Notes: generated from the letters alone by a model not told the origin. Positions 11,087-23,082 are shown, counted from the first letter of the stretch. The stretch: DNA of 64,000 nucleotides from Akanthomyces muscarius (GCF_028009165.1 NC_079245.1:2790001-2854000); one strand, 5' to 3'. Translations and numbers: made by a program.

Positions 11087-11695
11087 ATGCTGCGGTTTCC
11101 TTGTATTCTGGTGGCTATCGCCGCCTTTCTCACTCTCGCCAATGCTATCACCATTGACCCAGACCTCCCGGACGGCGTCTACCAGATCAACTATTCTCGC
11201 GACCGGGACTCAAAGGTCCTCGCGCTGACGTACTTTGACACGCCTCACGACGTCAACATCACAGCCGTCAAGTTCAACGGCGACCGCAAATTCAAGGAAA
11301 GGAAGCCGTACTGCATGCAGGAAGACGCCCGCCTTGCCTCAGTCAAAATCGAGACCAACTTTACGTGTGCCGACGACCAGCTCAAGGCCATGAACATGCT
11401 CGCCAACTGGTGCGAGATGGCCGCGTATGTCCAAACATCGGCCATGGTCGTTGCTGTCTACAACGATATGCTGTGGTACGTTTGCAACTGGGCCACCTCG
11501 TACGACTTCAAAGACGCACACGCGTCGCAGCGCTGTTCCAAGGGGGAGATTCTCATCGTCGACGGTGTATTGGATCGCTGCGGCGTCGGAAAGCGCGCAG
11601 AGCTGTACTTTGGGGGTTGGCAGAAGTCCTACGGCAGGAGCCATCGCTTTGGAGACATTTGTGCGGGTAAGGAGCGCGAACAACGGCAACACTAG
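11087..11695 (+). CDS. Small secreted cysteine-containing protein, unknown family
   Basis: A 202-aa single-exon protein with a clear signal peptide (MLRFPCILVAIAAFLTLANA, cleavage near residue 20). The mature part has seven cysteines (in KPYC, NFTC, NWC, YVC, QRC, DRC, DIC) and two N-glycosylation sequons (NIT, NFT). The start of the mature part, DGVYQINYSRDRDSKV, looks like a beta-rich secreted fold, but I do not recognise the family. It has its own TATA box and is divergent from the two-CFEM gene. Size, secretion and cysteine content suit an effector candidate; that role is inference only. Confidence 0.72.
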   Translation: MLRFPCILVAIAAFLTLANAITIDPDLPDGVYQINYSRDRDSKVLALTYFDTPHDVNITAVKFNGDRKFKERKPYCMQEDARLASVKIETNFTCADDQLKAMNMLANWCEMAAYVQTSAMVVAVYNDMLWYVCNWATSYDFKDAHASQRCSKGEILIVDGVLDRCGVGKRAELYFGGWQKSYGRSHRFGDICAGKEREQRQH

Positions 11696-13208
11696 AAACA
11701 TACTTTAGTCTCTAGTTATACTTGTCATCACGCCTACGCAGTTCATCGGGAACTCCTTCGCGTACAAGACTAGGGCTGCAAGTAGCCTCCATTGTTTCCA
11801 CTAATAGGACATTGCAACGTCCATCCGCCTGTTGGCTACTTGTGCCTGTCTGCAAACTTATTGCGACGCTTGTGGCCGAGTTGTCCTACCGGAAAACTGC
11901 GCTGCCTCGAATAGCGGCATAATAGTGGCAATATGGTATCAGCTATCCCTGGTCTCTAGTCAGCGATATTTGAGCCTCTCCGGACCTGTGACATTTTCGC
12001 GTTCGCGCCCAAGGCGACGTGTTTACGTCTGGATGAACTGAAAATTACTACGACACTGGCGAAAGCGCTGATTTCAGCATCGGGAAAGTCACCCGTGACG
12101 GCAGCTCATACATTCGGAGATTATCGACGCATGCTGGCCGGTGGTAGTTTCGAGAAGGTTATCCCCAGTAGGCAGTTGATGTCGTGCGTACACTGGATCG
12201 ACTGAGCCGGAATTACACAAACGCGACACAAGTCTTACACCGTCCTAGATTCTACCAGATATTTACTGACACACTCGAAGCGACTGTGTATCCTTTGTGT
12301 AAGTCGAGCTCAGACAAAGGGGAGGCTGCTCCCACCATCACAAAGACGTCACGCTCCTTTGCTTTCACTTCCACACTCACAAAGCGACTCAACCGGTACT
12401 ATCGAGGTACGAAAATTATTTTTATTCAGAGAAAGAAAATACCTAGACCGATGTTGCTAATACCCTCTCCTCTATTGTGATGTCATGTTAGAATACGCAA
12501 CTTCCCACATCCAGTACCTTTATAAAATCGTCCAACGCATTCCACCACACTGCTTGAAATGGCTTCCAGCTCAGCCAGTGCACATGGGTACCGGCAAACA
12601 CATAAGATGCCACCAATAGACACTCGCCCATGCCGGCCGCGCTGCAAGACAGATTGGCGCCCGACATTACGACAAACTCGGATGCGCTCCCGAATGGCGG
12701 GAGCGGCGCCGCTCATGACGGGGCTCGACGATAGGGGGCAGCCACGAGAGGCCTTACCACGCCATCCGGAAGATTTACCGTTTGATGAAGCGGTTCGAAG
12801 AGTTCACCGACCCAAGATCATACTGCGCTGTCGATCGGCTGCAGCACCGGAAAAGGCATCACATCGGCCAAAGATCATTCTTCGCGTGTCCAAGGCTGAA
12901 TGCAAAGCATCGAAGGCCGCCAGTTGGAGTCAATACAGTTCCGTAATAATAATGGAGGACTGGCTCTCGAATTTATACCACAGGCGCTCGCGGTCAAGTG
13001 GCGGGGGCAGTGCTGCGGCGGACACAGAAAAGAATGTACCGCCGCGCGACCTTGTGCGAGCCAGACTCCTACAACGGCACACCGACTTTTGACTGCGGGA
13101 GCAGCGTAGTATTCGTCAAGTATTCGCATAGCCAGTTTCAATGTATCATGTTTTTCTTGTTGAATCGTCGTGTCATCAATCGTGTTGTACTCTTGCTTCA
13201 GCCTCGGG
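11696..13208. other. Gene-poor region, no supported gene
   Basis: About 1.5 kb. A TATA-like element near 12519 precedes a 177-codon frame (12559-13092) that is Arg/Pro-rich and not protein-like. Two related 20-bp words (ccaagatcatactgcg / ccaaagatcattcttcg) occur near 12810 and 12868. No RNA gene was seen. Confidence 0.5.
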
Positions 13209-14046
13209 TTACAGCCCCATGTCATCATCACTGCCGTCGTCGTCGGCACCAGCGCCGCCACCCTCCTCCTCCTCTTCTCTACGCGTCGTCTCCGTGCTCG
13301 CACCAAGTTTCCGTACGCCCTCAACCACAGCGGTCACGAAGCCCCTGCTTTCGGCGAGCTCCATGGCTCCCACGCCGCGCAGGCTCATGACGCCGTCCAC
13401 GCCGCCCTCCAGCTGCGTTGTGCTCGCGCGCATTTTGGCGCCGCGCACCTCTTGCAGATCGCGCAGGAGCGAACGCACCTCGGATGCGGAGGGCACATCG
13501 TCGCCGGCATGTGTAAGCAGCATCTCCGCGAGCTCGAGCCAGTGGTAGGGCAGGGCGCCCGACGGCGCGTTCGCCGTGCAGGATGGCAGGAACGGTGGCG
13601 ACAGCACCGTCTCGTCCGGGTCGTCGCCGTTGATCCGTCTGGCGTTGCCGCGCGAATCGGCACGTACAGGTGGTGGCGGAGGAGGCGCCCAGCCGCTCGT
13701 GTCGGTCTTGGTCTCGTGTTGAATGATGTCGCGAAGTGATTCCGGGTGCAGCCACGCTGGGGCAATGATGTTGGCGCGGCGCTGCTTCTTTAAAAGTATG
13801 GCAAGCCACAGAGGGATATTGCTTCGTCGTGGAGGCCGGAGGGAGGGTGTAGGGCCCTGGTCAGCGAACAATGGTTAGCCTGATGCTCTCGAGATGGGGA
13901 GGGAGGGGTCGTCGCGACGCGGGTTCACGTACTCCGAGAAGCTCAATGCTGTCCAGCCGTTGCCGCGGCATGACTGTGACGAGTTCCATTTCGCATAGAA
14001 ATGCCACCTCGTTCGGCACCAGGCCGCGAGGCAACGGGAGGGCCAT
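13209..14046 (-). CDS. PSF2: GINS complex subunit PSF2
   Basis: PSF2 is one of four GINS subunits. GINS joins Cdc45 and MCM2-7 to form the CMG replicative helicase in the nucleus. Exons on the minus strand: 13933-14046 and 13209-13856, intron 13857-13932, giving 253 aa. The N-terminus [28 protein letters not shown] is nearly diagnostic. Downstream, [45 protein letters not shown] and [24 protein letters not shown] follow the PSF2 alpha-helical core in order. The tail is acidic (EEEEEGGG...[11 protein letters not shown]), which is common in fungal orthologues. The gene looks intact. Confidence 0.94.
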
Positions 14047-14591
14047 TTTTGCTGGGCGCGCTGTGATGTTGAAGTTGGATCGTAGGTGGCGGTCCGACGA
14101 CGCCAAAAAAATGCCCCTCTATTGTGTGAGTCGCGACGAAGTGGACGCATCAACTTGAAAGCAATCTTGCACTTCAACAACGAAGCAGTATTTGAAAAGA
14201 TTTTTTTTTTATCAGAGTAAGGCCCGAATGGTTCTCTACCTTTCAGTGTAAAGATTGAGAAAGTTTATAGCCTCGACACCATGTCTCAGTGCCCAGCTGA
14301 TTTACGCTGCCCGCCCTCGTCGTCATACCACACAGCTAATCAGCTGCGGAGAATATATGGAAATAAATGGAAATATATGGAAATAAATAAAATAAAAGGC
14401 AAGTTTCATTAAAAGTCAAGCAATTTTCTTCAAGTCTATCATCGTATTGAAATGGCCCATTCTGAACCGTGATCCGGAATACTCCTATCCAGCGGCGGCA
14501 TCCATCATACCAGATTGATTACAGGAAGGGCGAAATGGTGAATCCTTCTCCTCTCAGTATTTACTATAAAGGTATTGGGCTATTGGGTTCC
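14047..14591. other. Intergenic region with an AT-rich short repeat
   Basis: The gap between PSF2 and the Zn2Cys6 gene contains imperfect copies of a tatatggaaataaatgg-like unit at about 14355-14397, plus a T9 run near 14201. No gene was seen. Confidence 0.5.
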
Positions 14592-15788
14592 CTAAACAAG
14601 CCTCGTGGTGCTATCCTTTGGCCAACCCATGAAATCAAGGCCGTCGAGCGTGCCGTTTTTGGGCGACATATCATGCGGCTTGTCCACGGCAAACTCTCCT
14701 AGGTACTCCGCGCATAGCGCATCACACTCAATTTTCCAGAACGTCGCACCACAGATGCTCATTTGCATTGTGATGTAATGCAGAAGATTCCGCAGCTCCT
14801 TGCGAAGGCTACCAGCGCTCGAAGCGGCGATGCCGGAGGGGAGCAGATGCTGGAGCTCGTTGAGCAGTCGCTGTCCGCAAAGGAGATGCGACTCTGCAGC
14901 TTCTCTGTCGCCGTTTAAAGCTTCAAAGATGACAAAGAACATGGAGCAAAGCACCGCAGCGCGAATGCCGTCGCACATTGGGTTCGCGTTTCTCATTTCC
15001 TTGAGGGCAACGCCGTAATGCACTAAAGCAAGGCTGTAGTGGTTTGTTCCTAAGTCGGACACCTCCTGGAGAGTGAGCTCGGGCTGTTTTGAAATGATGA
15101 GAGTATGTATAGCCAGATTGGCATAGCGGATTGCGAGATTCTCGCGCACTAGGCGTGGCACGGTATCCGTCCAAAACGGGCCGTCGAGAATACCTATCTC
15201 GCCAACGTCGTCAACGACAGGGGCACTGTCATGACATAAATAAGACGTGGAAGATCTTTCGAAAACGCTGTCGCCGCCGCCAATCATGCCTTGCTGCTCG
15301 CTAAAGTAGTCGACGGCTAGCTTGGCGTGCAGAAAGGGTGGCGTGGCCAGCTTCATTGCAGCGGTCGAAGGAGTCATGACACCACCTTCAGGGGTAGTGA
15401 TCTCGGGACTCGTAATCTCGTGGGTGGTATGAGTCAATTCCAATATGGATAGGTCTTCTGCACGAGACTCGGCGGTAATTTTTGGAGAACAGGACTTGCT
15501 GCGTAGCGGCGCATAACCACCGCACACGCCGGACAACTTGAGGCAGCGGTTGCAGTTGGGCTTTGCCTCGTCGCATTTGACGTGTCGCCTCCTGTCCCTG
15601 TCAATACTCGGCTATGGGTAATTCCAACGTTTACACGGGCAGCTTACTTGCCTGCTAAATCGTTAACAAATGACACATTTAGCAGAAGCAGAACTGCGTG
15701 GTCACTTACAGGAAACGCAGCCTGTGCGAACCTTGGGGTATTTCGCGCGTCGGCTCTTGGGACGCTCTGGAAGAGCGAAACTTGTCAT
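14592..15788 (-). CDS. Zn2Cys6 transcription factor, short C-terminus
   Basis: A fungal binuclear zinc-cluster regulator expected to act in the nucleus; its target is unknown. My best model has exons 15710-15788, a 4-nt microexon 15648-15651 and 14592-15591, giving 360 aa. This yields C-x2-C-x6-C-x6-C-x2-C-x6-C (from GCVSCKRRHVKC to SGVC), exactly the family pattern. A single-intron model using a GTGACC donor gives the same protein. The middle region contains LHAKLAVDYFSEQQ and a helical stretch typical of the fungal-specific domain. The frame ends at ...DSTTRLV with no donor site before the stop. Related regulators usually run 450 or more residues, so a C-terminal truncation is likely. No metabolic cluster adjoins it. 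Confidence 0.75.
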
Positions 15789-18700
15789 GAGAAGTCCGTG
15801 AAAGTGTCTGCTGCGCACAATTAGCAAGCGACAGGCCAGGCTGTCGTCATGAGGTGGCTGCTCGCCTCGGTACAACTCCAGTCGGGAGAGAAAGCCGTTT
15901 CTGTTCTTTTGAAAGCATCTAGAATAACTGTAATAATTGTCATGCAATCATACAGCATCTCAACTAATGGAGCCAGTGTTCTGATGGGGGCGGGGGCGGG
16001 GGTGTCTAGGAGTTTTAGCTTCCGTATGGTTGATGATAATCTGCGTAAGTAGCGACCAGTGAGGATGGCAAGAGGGTATTATATATCTTTGGCCCTGTAC
16101 CGCTCAGCCGGTTCTAGAAATTTGCACCCGCAGCGCCCGAAACCCGAACCTTTGGCCTTCAAGTAAAATGTCGCGGGGTGTAAGCTGCGGACAGGGGTGG
16201 GTGTGCTCGTGCGGACAGTTGTACTCGGAAAGGGACCCCTAGGGTGTGGCCTCCACAGCACAGTAGTGATGTGTTCGATACATGATCAGACCGAGTCTAT
16301 CGATGAGCAACTGAGGTATAAAAAGCCGAAGAAGTTCTAAGCCGCTGGGTACTATGGTTGCATGGTGGCGCCGGGCCCGACTGCTATCCTCCTCGACCCA
16401 AGTGCGTAGTCGAGGTGAGGAAACCACGTTAAGCCCTAGTCCTGTACAATCATCAGAACCAGAACACTATTACGAGGCTATCGGTAGATGGGTACGAAGG
16501 ACTAGGCAGCACAGTCATGGGGCTGAAGCTAAGTTGCCCCAAGCAACGGAAACGTGGGGTGGAAGGGTCCATATGCAAAGTACTGGCTGTCGCTGGATAC
16601 TGCGGTATTGAGAACTTGTTTTGGGTATTCTCGGGAGTGTATGGTTAGCTTGACCGGAAGGCATCCCATATGGGTCTGCAATAGACAAAGCAGGCTGCAT
16701 CAGCCCTATGCATAGTATATTGTCTTCCTGAAGCTCACCGCAATCCGAGTTCCGAGCTTGTTGGCACTGAGAGCGAAATATTATCGCTCGACCTCAGGTA
16801 TCGTCTACACTGCGCATGTCAGTACCCTATTTGTAAGCATCACACAGTCGAGTCGCCGGCCAAGTACTGTTACTCGGTAAGTAGCCAGGGATCACAAAGT
16901 GCCGTATGAGTCCTACCGCAAAGTGAGCCTGCGGAATTTCTAAATCTCGTCTCACCTAGTAGGGTCGTAGAATGGGCTTTCCTCAAGAATCTCAAGCGCG
17001 GTCCAAGCTCGAGCGTAGCCTCGCTTGCGGTCCGCGCTCGTCGGCGAGGACAATTTTGTCCTAGCACAAGATATGCCTTTGGTTGCATCGTCAAGCTTGT
17101 CTTGCGACTGAGCTTTTCCATGTGCCAATGGAAAAGATGTGGGAGTGGCCTCATAGACAGAGAGCCTGCTGCGGTACACCCCACTAGCTGCATGACCGGG
17201 TTTGCAAATAGAGCTTGTCGGGTAGAGGCGAGCTGTAGGCTAGTCTGCATCGAGTGCCATGTTTCATCCCATTTTTACAGCTCGTCAATCGAATATTAGA
17301 ATTGGGTAGAACGATGCATTAAACAATCGGCACGACTCACACCCCACCCGGATACAGTCTTGCAGACGACCGAGGCTGAAATGAGGCGTGCAGGGTTACG
17401 GGACTCGCCCGGACTTTGACGCAAGGCGGCAGACGAGGGTGGAAGGGCCACGGCGCTAGGAAACGAAAGAAGAGCATCTTGCGGCAAGATGAGACTTGAA
17501 ACGTCAATGTATGGTGTAAAGGAAAAGAGCACCTACCTACGATCACCGCTCCGGGTTTCCGTACCCTGTCGCCGTAGCGGTGTGGTTCCATCACCCGGTC
17601 GGGTGGGTTCAGATCGGCCGGAGGCCCGTCAAGCGCCGACGCCGATGGGTTCGGGTCAGTTCATTTTTGGGACTTGGAAAAACACGGCGATGCCCAGTTC
17701 ATTTGTTCTACGAAGCAAAACACAACTCTAGCCTCTGTTTCGATATCAAAGGTTTGCATCCAGTGATTCGTCCAAGAGACATATTGTATACAGTGTTATA
17801 GTATTGATCTCCTGGTAAAGCAAGTGTACAACTACGCTGACAGTTTTGGCAGCTAGTCCGTCTCGTGACAGCGCCGACACTGACGGACTGTTCAGACGAA
17901 AGTGCCCGATTCTAGGCTACGCTGGACGGAGCACATCTGCCAGGATTATCACCACGCTGAGACAAAGTCTGAGAAGCTCGACCTCTTGCTGTATCCACTT
18001 CTCTTGCAACGTTCACGGTCCTCCGTGTAAAGTTGGAGCCTTCAATGACTGGCTTCCAGGACTTGGCCCCTGCATACTCCCTGTAGAGAGCGAGGCAAGT
18101 CAGCCGTGCCGATGTGCGCCGAGAGTATTTATCAGGTTCTACAGCTGATTTTGGGATCCTTGCTTTTTTCGGGCACATCATGCTGTTCTCGGGCTCAGTC
18201 TTCGTCTTTGAACAGCATGGGCATATCACATTTGCAGTGCTCTTTATCCATTACTGAGAGGTGAAAGCTATTGATCCTAATAAGAAAGGACAGGTACAAC
18301 GTTATTAGCTTCGAGTTAAAGGGCGTACCTAGACTGGAGGCCTTAAGAAACCAACCACGTAAACACCGTGTAAGTGATGCCTCGGCGCCCGCGGACGCCA
18401 ACATCTTCTGAGCGGGGCCAAATGACGAAAATACGAGCTGCTTTTACTCACGATGTGCGTTGAGTTGATTTTTTTCTCCTGTTTGCTTACGGAAAAATGA
18501 GTCTCGTCGAGCAACTCATGGCAGGCCATGTAGCTCCGACTATACTGTTTTGAGCTCGCCGACATACAGTCACCATGCTTCGGAGGGCGTTCCGAGCCGA
18601 GACCATGTATTACATGACAGCCCCGTCGTGCCAAGGCAGATTTAAAGAAGCTCAGGCTTTAGACCTGAAGACCTATTTCTCAGCAGCTGCTGAGCCGTGC

Positions 18701-19140
18701 CACTGCCACTAATCTAGTGGCTACCCGGAACGTGGTAGCAAATGGAGAAGATTGCCCTGAAACGTCAGAAAAGTCGCGGCTGGTCTGAAACTTTTCAAAT
18801 CTTCCATGAATTTTCTTCCGTTATTTTTTAGTCCTTTGAGCTTGTGGATTTACTGTATAACAAATTTGTTTTGCTGTCGAAGCATGTCATGGGCGAGCAC
18901 AACTAGCGGACCCAGAATGCTAGAGTAGTGCTCCGCAAGGACGTCAACGGCGCGCCCCATCCATGGTTGACAACTGTGTGCCGAGCCACACAATTAAGCT
19001 GAGCTATGAGCACAGTGCCTAGCACAAGCTTTCTCTCAACCTGTATTACATTTTCTACATTTTTCTTCAATTTATACGTTGGTCTTCCGGAAGATCAAGC
19101 CAGGCATTCTTGGTTACCCTTGCGGAGCCCCCCTTCCATC
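15789..19140. other. 3.3-kb gene-free region
   Basis: No credible coding frame is present. A G-rich tract (three G5 runs) lies at about 15985-16002. Most remaining frames are under 130 codons and not protein-like, and no terminal repeats or transposase motifs were recognised. It may be old transposon debris or regulatory DNA; the sequence does not decide. Confidence 0.5.
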
Positions 19141-20307
19141 ATGACCTCATCTCTTCCCAACGTCAACGACCCCTCCGTCGTCCTCATCAACGCAACTCCC
19201 GACGAGCAGCGCCAAATATGGCGTGCCACCCATCCATCCTGGGGGCCTGGGCTCACGCTGGATCAGTATCTTGACCGCGAGGCGTACCTGCTCACGACGG
19301 CCCTCGCCAAAGACGGTGGCCTGACGCAGTGGATTCTCACAGACTCGTCGGCGGCGGCGAGCTCGCGGCCCGTCCTCTCCAGCTGCGAGACCATCCGGAA
19401 GCGCGCCATCGTCGCCGACCCCAGCGGCGCCCTCGCCGACGTCACGGCCCACGGCGTGGCCAGCGTCTTCACGGACCCCGAGTACCGCTCCCGCGGCTAC
19501 GCGGGGAAGATGATGGCCCTGCTCGGCGAGGAGCTCGTCCGTCAGGAGGATGCCGCCCCGGGCGCGGCGCGCTTCTCTGTGCTCTTCTCCGACATTGGGC
19601 CCAAGTTCTACGCAAACCACCAGTGGGTGCCCATCGGCAACTCTCATCTCGAGTTCCCCGTCACGGGGCCGCCTGCCACCATGCCCGCCAACGTCACGGA
19701 GCTCAACGACGGACACCTCGCGGCGCTGGCGACCCGCGACGAGCAGCTCCTCCGTGAGCAGCTCTCCAAGCCTCTCGCCGATGGCAACAGCACTAAGCTC
19801 CGCGCAGCCATTCTCCCAGACTTCAAAACCCTGGACTGGCAGTACCGCCGCGAGGACCACATGCTGCGACATTTTCTCGGCCGCGCGCCCAGCGTCCGCG
19901 GCGCGCTGTACATGCCGCCTGGCGAGCGCGGGGCAGAGCGTCGTATCTGGGGTCTTTGGGTGCGCTCGCGCTACGGCGGCGCTGACGGCCACCCGGTCGT
20001 GACCGTCCTCCACTTTCTGCGCCTTGTCGTCGAGGATGAGGCCGCCACCACGGACGAGGAACTTGCGGTGGCACTGGAGGGCATCATGGCGGTGGCACAG
20101 CGCGAAGCGGCCGCTGCCGACTGCAAAAGCATCGAGATGTGGAATCCGCCTACAAGGGTACTTGCTGCGTTCAATGATAAGCTGACGCAACTCGACGGCA
20201 AGATTGTGGAGCGCGACACGAGTAACCTCGCCAGCTTGCGATGGTTCGGCGCCGGCTCTGCTGACAACATTGATTGGGTTGCCAACGAAAAGTTTGAGTG
20301 GTGCTGA
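19141..20307 (+). CDS. LYC1: LYC1-like lysine N-acetyltransferase (GNAT)
   Basis: A 388-aa single-exon GNAT enzyme resembling fungal LYC1, which acetylates the epsilon-amino group of lysine with acetyl-CoA in lysine breakdown. I chose ATG 19141 (MTSSLPNVNDPSVVLINATPDEQ); an in-frame extension to 19006 adds a hydrophobic stretch that does not fit the family. Motif A, for acetyl-CoA binding, is ASVFTDPEYRSRGYAGKMM (R-x-x-G-x-A, about residues 110-128), followed by ARFSVLFSDIGPKFYANHQW. The C-terminal half carries WQYRREDHMLRHFLGR and LHFLRLV, as in LYC1 homologues, and ends in NEKFEWC. It is convergent with the prolyl-tRNA synthetase gene. The family is clear; the exact substrate is inferred. 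Confidence 0.82.
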   Translation: MTSSLPNVNDPSVVLINATPDEQRQIWRATHPSWGPGLTLDQYLDREAYLLTTALAKDGGLTQWILTDSSAAASSRPVLSSCETIRKRAIVADPSGALADVTAHGVASVFTDPEYRSRGYAGKMMALLGEELVRQEDAAPGAARFSVLFSDIGPKFYANHQWVPIGNSHLEFPVTGPPATMPANVTELNDGHLAALATRDEQLLREQLSKPLADGNSTKLRAAILPDFKTLDWQYRREDHMLRHFLGRAPSVRGALYMPPGERGAERRIWGLWVRSRYGGADGHPVVTVLHFLRLVVEDEAATTDEELAVALEGIMAVAQREAAAADCKSIEMWNPPTRVLAAFNDKLTQLDGKIVERDTSNLASLRWFGAGSADNIDWVANEKFEWC

Positions 20308-20601
20308 TCGAGCACGTACACTAAGGAGAACTGCGGCTTTTATAGTACATAAGTCTGCAAGTCTCTCCGAGTGAAGCATCATGTCTCATCAATTCGTATA
20401 TATTTTCCGCACTCTATCATGAGCATCAAGTCTATGCCGGCAAAGAAACGATTAATTAAGCAAACGCCGTCAATACATGTTAAAGTGCTCCTCCGCATCT
20501 TCCCTCCCATATGCCTAGCCATTCAATGTACCTGTCAAATACAAACACCAACTTGATATCTTTTCCTATGCTTTTTCCGTAGAAGATGCGACCGCGGTAG
20601 T

Positions 20602-22339
20602 CTAGTAGCTGCGGCCAAACATGGTCCACTTGTCGGCCTTGTTCTTGCATTCGGGGTTCAAGCACTCGGTCTCGCCAGCAACGATGCCCTCGGGCTGCTC
20701 AAAGGGAATGCAGAGCGACTTCATGCCCATCGTGGGTGCCTTCTGGCCCTCAGGAACATCAGGCTGCTCATCCACGCGAGTGGTGAGCTCCTTGATGCGG
20801 TCCTCGCACTTGCCATCGCCACAGAAGGGGATGAGAACAACGTTCTTGCTGTCAAGCGCAGGGAGAACCTCGTCCCATTTGGTGATCTTGAGACGATGCT
20901 CGCGGAAGGACTTCTCAGCTTTTGAATACATGTCCTTCTGGATGGTCTCGAGAAGCTCGGGGATCTTTGTGGTGAGCTCATCCAGGGCAACGGTGCCCTT
21001 CTCGCCTGTATCACGACGAGCAAAAGAGACAACCTTGTTGGCAGCATCCTTGGGGCCGAACTCGATACGCAGAGGAACACCCTTCAGCTCCCAGTCGTTG
21101 AATTTCCATGCAGGAGTATAGCCATCACGGAAGTCAATGTCCACACGGACACCAGCCTTCTTGAGAGTGTGTTGAATGTCGAGGAGCTGCTCCTCGTGCT
21201 GCTTGCGAGCCTCAGGGGTTGTGCTCTTGTTGATGCCAACGGGGATTAGAATCGTTTGCAGCTTGGCAACACGGGGAGGAAGCACGAGACCCTTGTCGTC
21301 ACCGTGGACCATGACCATGACGCCAATGACACGGGTAGACAGACCCCAAGAGTTCTGCCAGACGTGAATGTGGGAGCCCTTGTTGGCGGGATCTTCGACG
21401 GTGATATCGAACATCTTGCTAAAGTTCTGTCCCAAGCAGTGAGAGGTTCCACCCTGGATACCGCGACCATTGGAGGGGATATAGCCTTCAACAGTAGTGG
21501 TGTAGTATCCACCAGCAAACTTTTCGTTCTCGGTCTTGCGGCCCTTAACAACGGGAACGGCAAGCAGTTCCTCGTAGATGCCAGCATACCAGTCGAGGAT
21601 CTGCAGAACCTCGACACCTGCAAGCTGTTCCGTCAAGTGGGCCGTGTGACCCTCTTGCCACAGGAATTCGCGGGCGCGTAGGAAAGGAGTGGTCTGCTTA
21701 GCCTCCCATCGCACAACAGAGTTCCATTGGTTTAGTCGTAGGGGAAGATCGCGGTGGCTTCGAATCCATTTGGCGTAGTAGGGATACATCACGGCTTCGG
21801 AGGTAGGACGGACAGCGACGGGGACCTCGAGATCCTTGTCACCACTGTATACAGAGGTCAGTGTGTTTTCTTTTTGCGCCGGAAAATTCGTCCCTTGACA
21901 CTCACGCCTTGGTGACCCAGGCCAGCTCAGGAGCAAAGCCCTCAACGTGATCTTTCTCCTTCTCGAGAGACTTGGCGGAGAGGAACATGGGGAAGCTGGC
22001 CTCCTCAACGCCAAGATCCTCAATGCGCTCCTGGAAATACTTGCGGATGACACTCCAGATATACATGGAAATGGGACGGAGAACAAAAAAGCCAGAGATT
22101 TCCTGGTAGTACTCGACCATTTCCGACTTGAGGACAACCTCCTGGTACCATTGGGGGAAGTTCTCGGCCTTCTTAACAGTAATGCCGATGATATCGTCAG
22201 CCTTCTTGCCACCGACGACAGGAACGCTGGTCTGCTTGGCGGCGTTCTTAGCAGCCTTTGCAGCCTTGTCAGCCGCCATCTTGGCCTGCTTCTCAGCCTT
22301 CTTCAAGGCGCTCTTGGATTGCTCGGCGACACCTTCCAT
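20602..22339 (-). CDS. Cytoplasmic prolyl-tRNA synthetase
   Basis: A class II aminoacyl-tRNA synthetase charging tRNA-Pro. Exons on the minus strand: 21906-22339 and 20602-21844 (intron 21845-21905, GTGAGT..CAG), giving 558 aa. It begins with a Lys/Ala-rich helix (KKAEKQAKMAADKAAKAAKNAAK), then the eukaryote-type catalytic core: motif 1 region FPQWYQEVVLKSEMVEYY, VPVAVRPTSEAVMYPYY, motif 2 at QWNSVVRWE, and motif 3 around QGGTSHCLGQNFSKMF. The anticodon-binding domain follows (GLVLPPRVAKLQTILIPVG), then the C-terminal zinc-like domain with its cysteines and terminal FGRSY. The separate N-terminal editing-type domain found in the longer yeast protein is absent. The ATG has a good context (CACAATGG). 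Confidence 0.94.
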
Positions 22340-23082
22340 TGTGGCGAAAACGAGGCCAACGAGAGAGTTGGTGGAACTTGAAAGTGTGTTAGACCGTTTG
22401 ACTGGAGGGCGGGGTCCTAGAATGTGCGGACTGCTTGTATGAGTATTTCTGGCGCTAGAAGATCTCGCCCAAACTTATATGTCAACTCGAAAATGAAGAG
22501 GCGTTTGCGTCGTCTGAGTCACTGCGAAAGGGCGAGACACGGAGGGCGGGCGAGATTGACGAGAGTCGCTCGGGGTGTGACCACGAGCGCCAGGGCTTAT
22601 CTTTTTTTGGTGGTGGAGGGGGAGACGAGACCCTGCCCCGCGCCCACCAGCACCTGAGGTCGGAGGGGCAGTCCGGGTTAGGGCAGCGCCGGCCAATCAG
22701 CGGGAGGGGGGCGGTCCGACCAGGAAGAGCTCAACTGGTGGCGCTGGAGCTTGCATTGAGGCCCGAAGCCCGCTAAACGTCCAGCTGGGCTGCACCATCA
22801 CAGGGCAAAAATGCACTGCAACACGCCCAGCAGCACACACGCTACTGCCGCCAAATGCCCTGCACCTCTCCTCCACCGCCTGCCAAAATCTTCCCCCGGA
22901 GCTGGAACAATCTCTTCTTCCGAAGCTCACGCTCCCCCAAAAAAGCTTCGAGGGGCAGATGGTCCACTGTGGAAGCTCGTGGTAAATTATAGCGTCGCGC
23001 AGGCAGAAACTCGAATTCTAGCAATCACCACCATAACCTCGCTTTCTGCCAACGATCCGCGCCATCACGCACCGCTGCAGAA
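22340..23082. promoter_or_regulatory. Divergent promoter between prolyl-tRNA synthetase and CCT1
   Basis: A 743-bp GC-rich region between two divergent housekeeping genes. No TATA box stands out, as is usual for such genes, and no other feature was seen. Confidence 0.5.

Noticed and set aside
12559..13092. 177-codon frame after a TATA-like element
   Set aside because: Composition is not protein-like, no domain or signal peptide is seen, and no intron model improves it.
15985..16002. G-quadruplex candidate
   Set aside because: Only three clear G5 runs; too little to claim a regulatory structure.
19147..20382. 411-codon open frame antisense to the LYC1-like gene
   Set aside because: It has no recognisable domain and mirrors the codon bias of the real gene.
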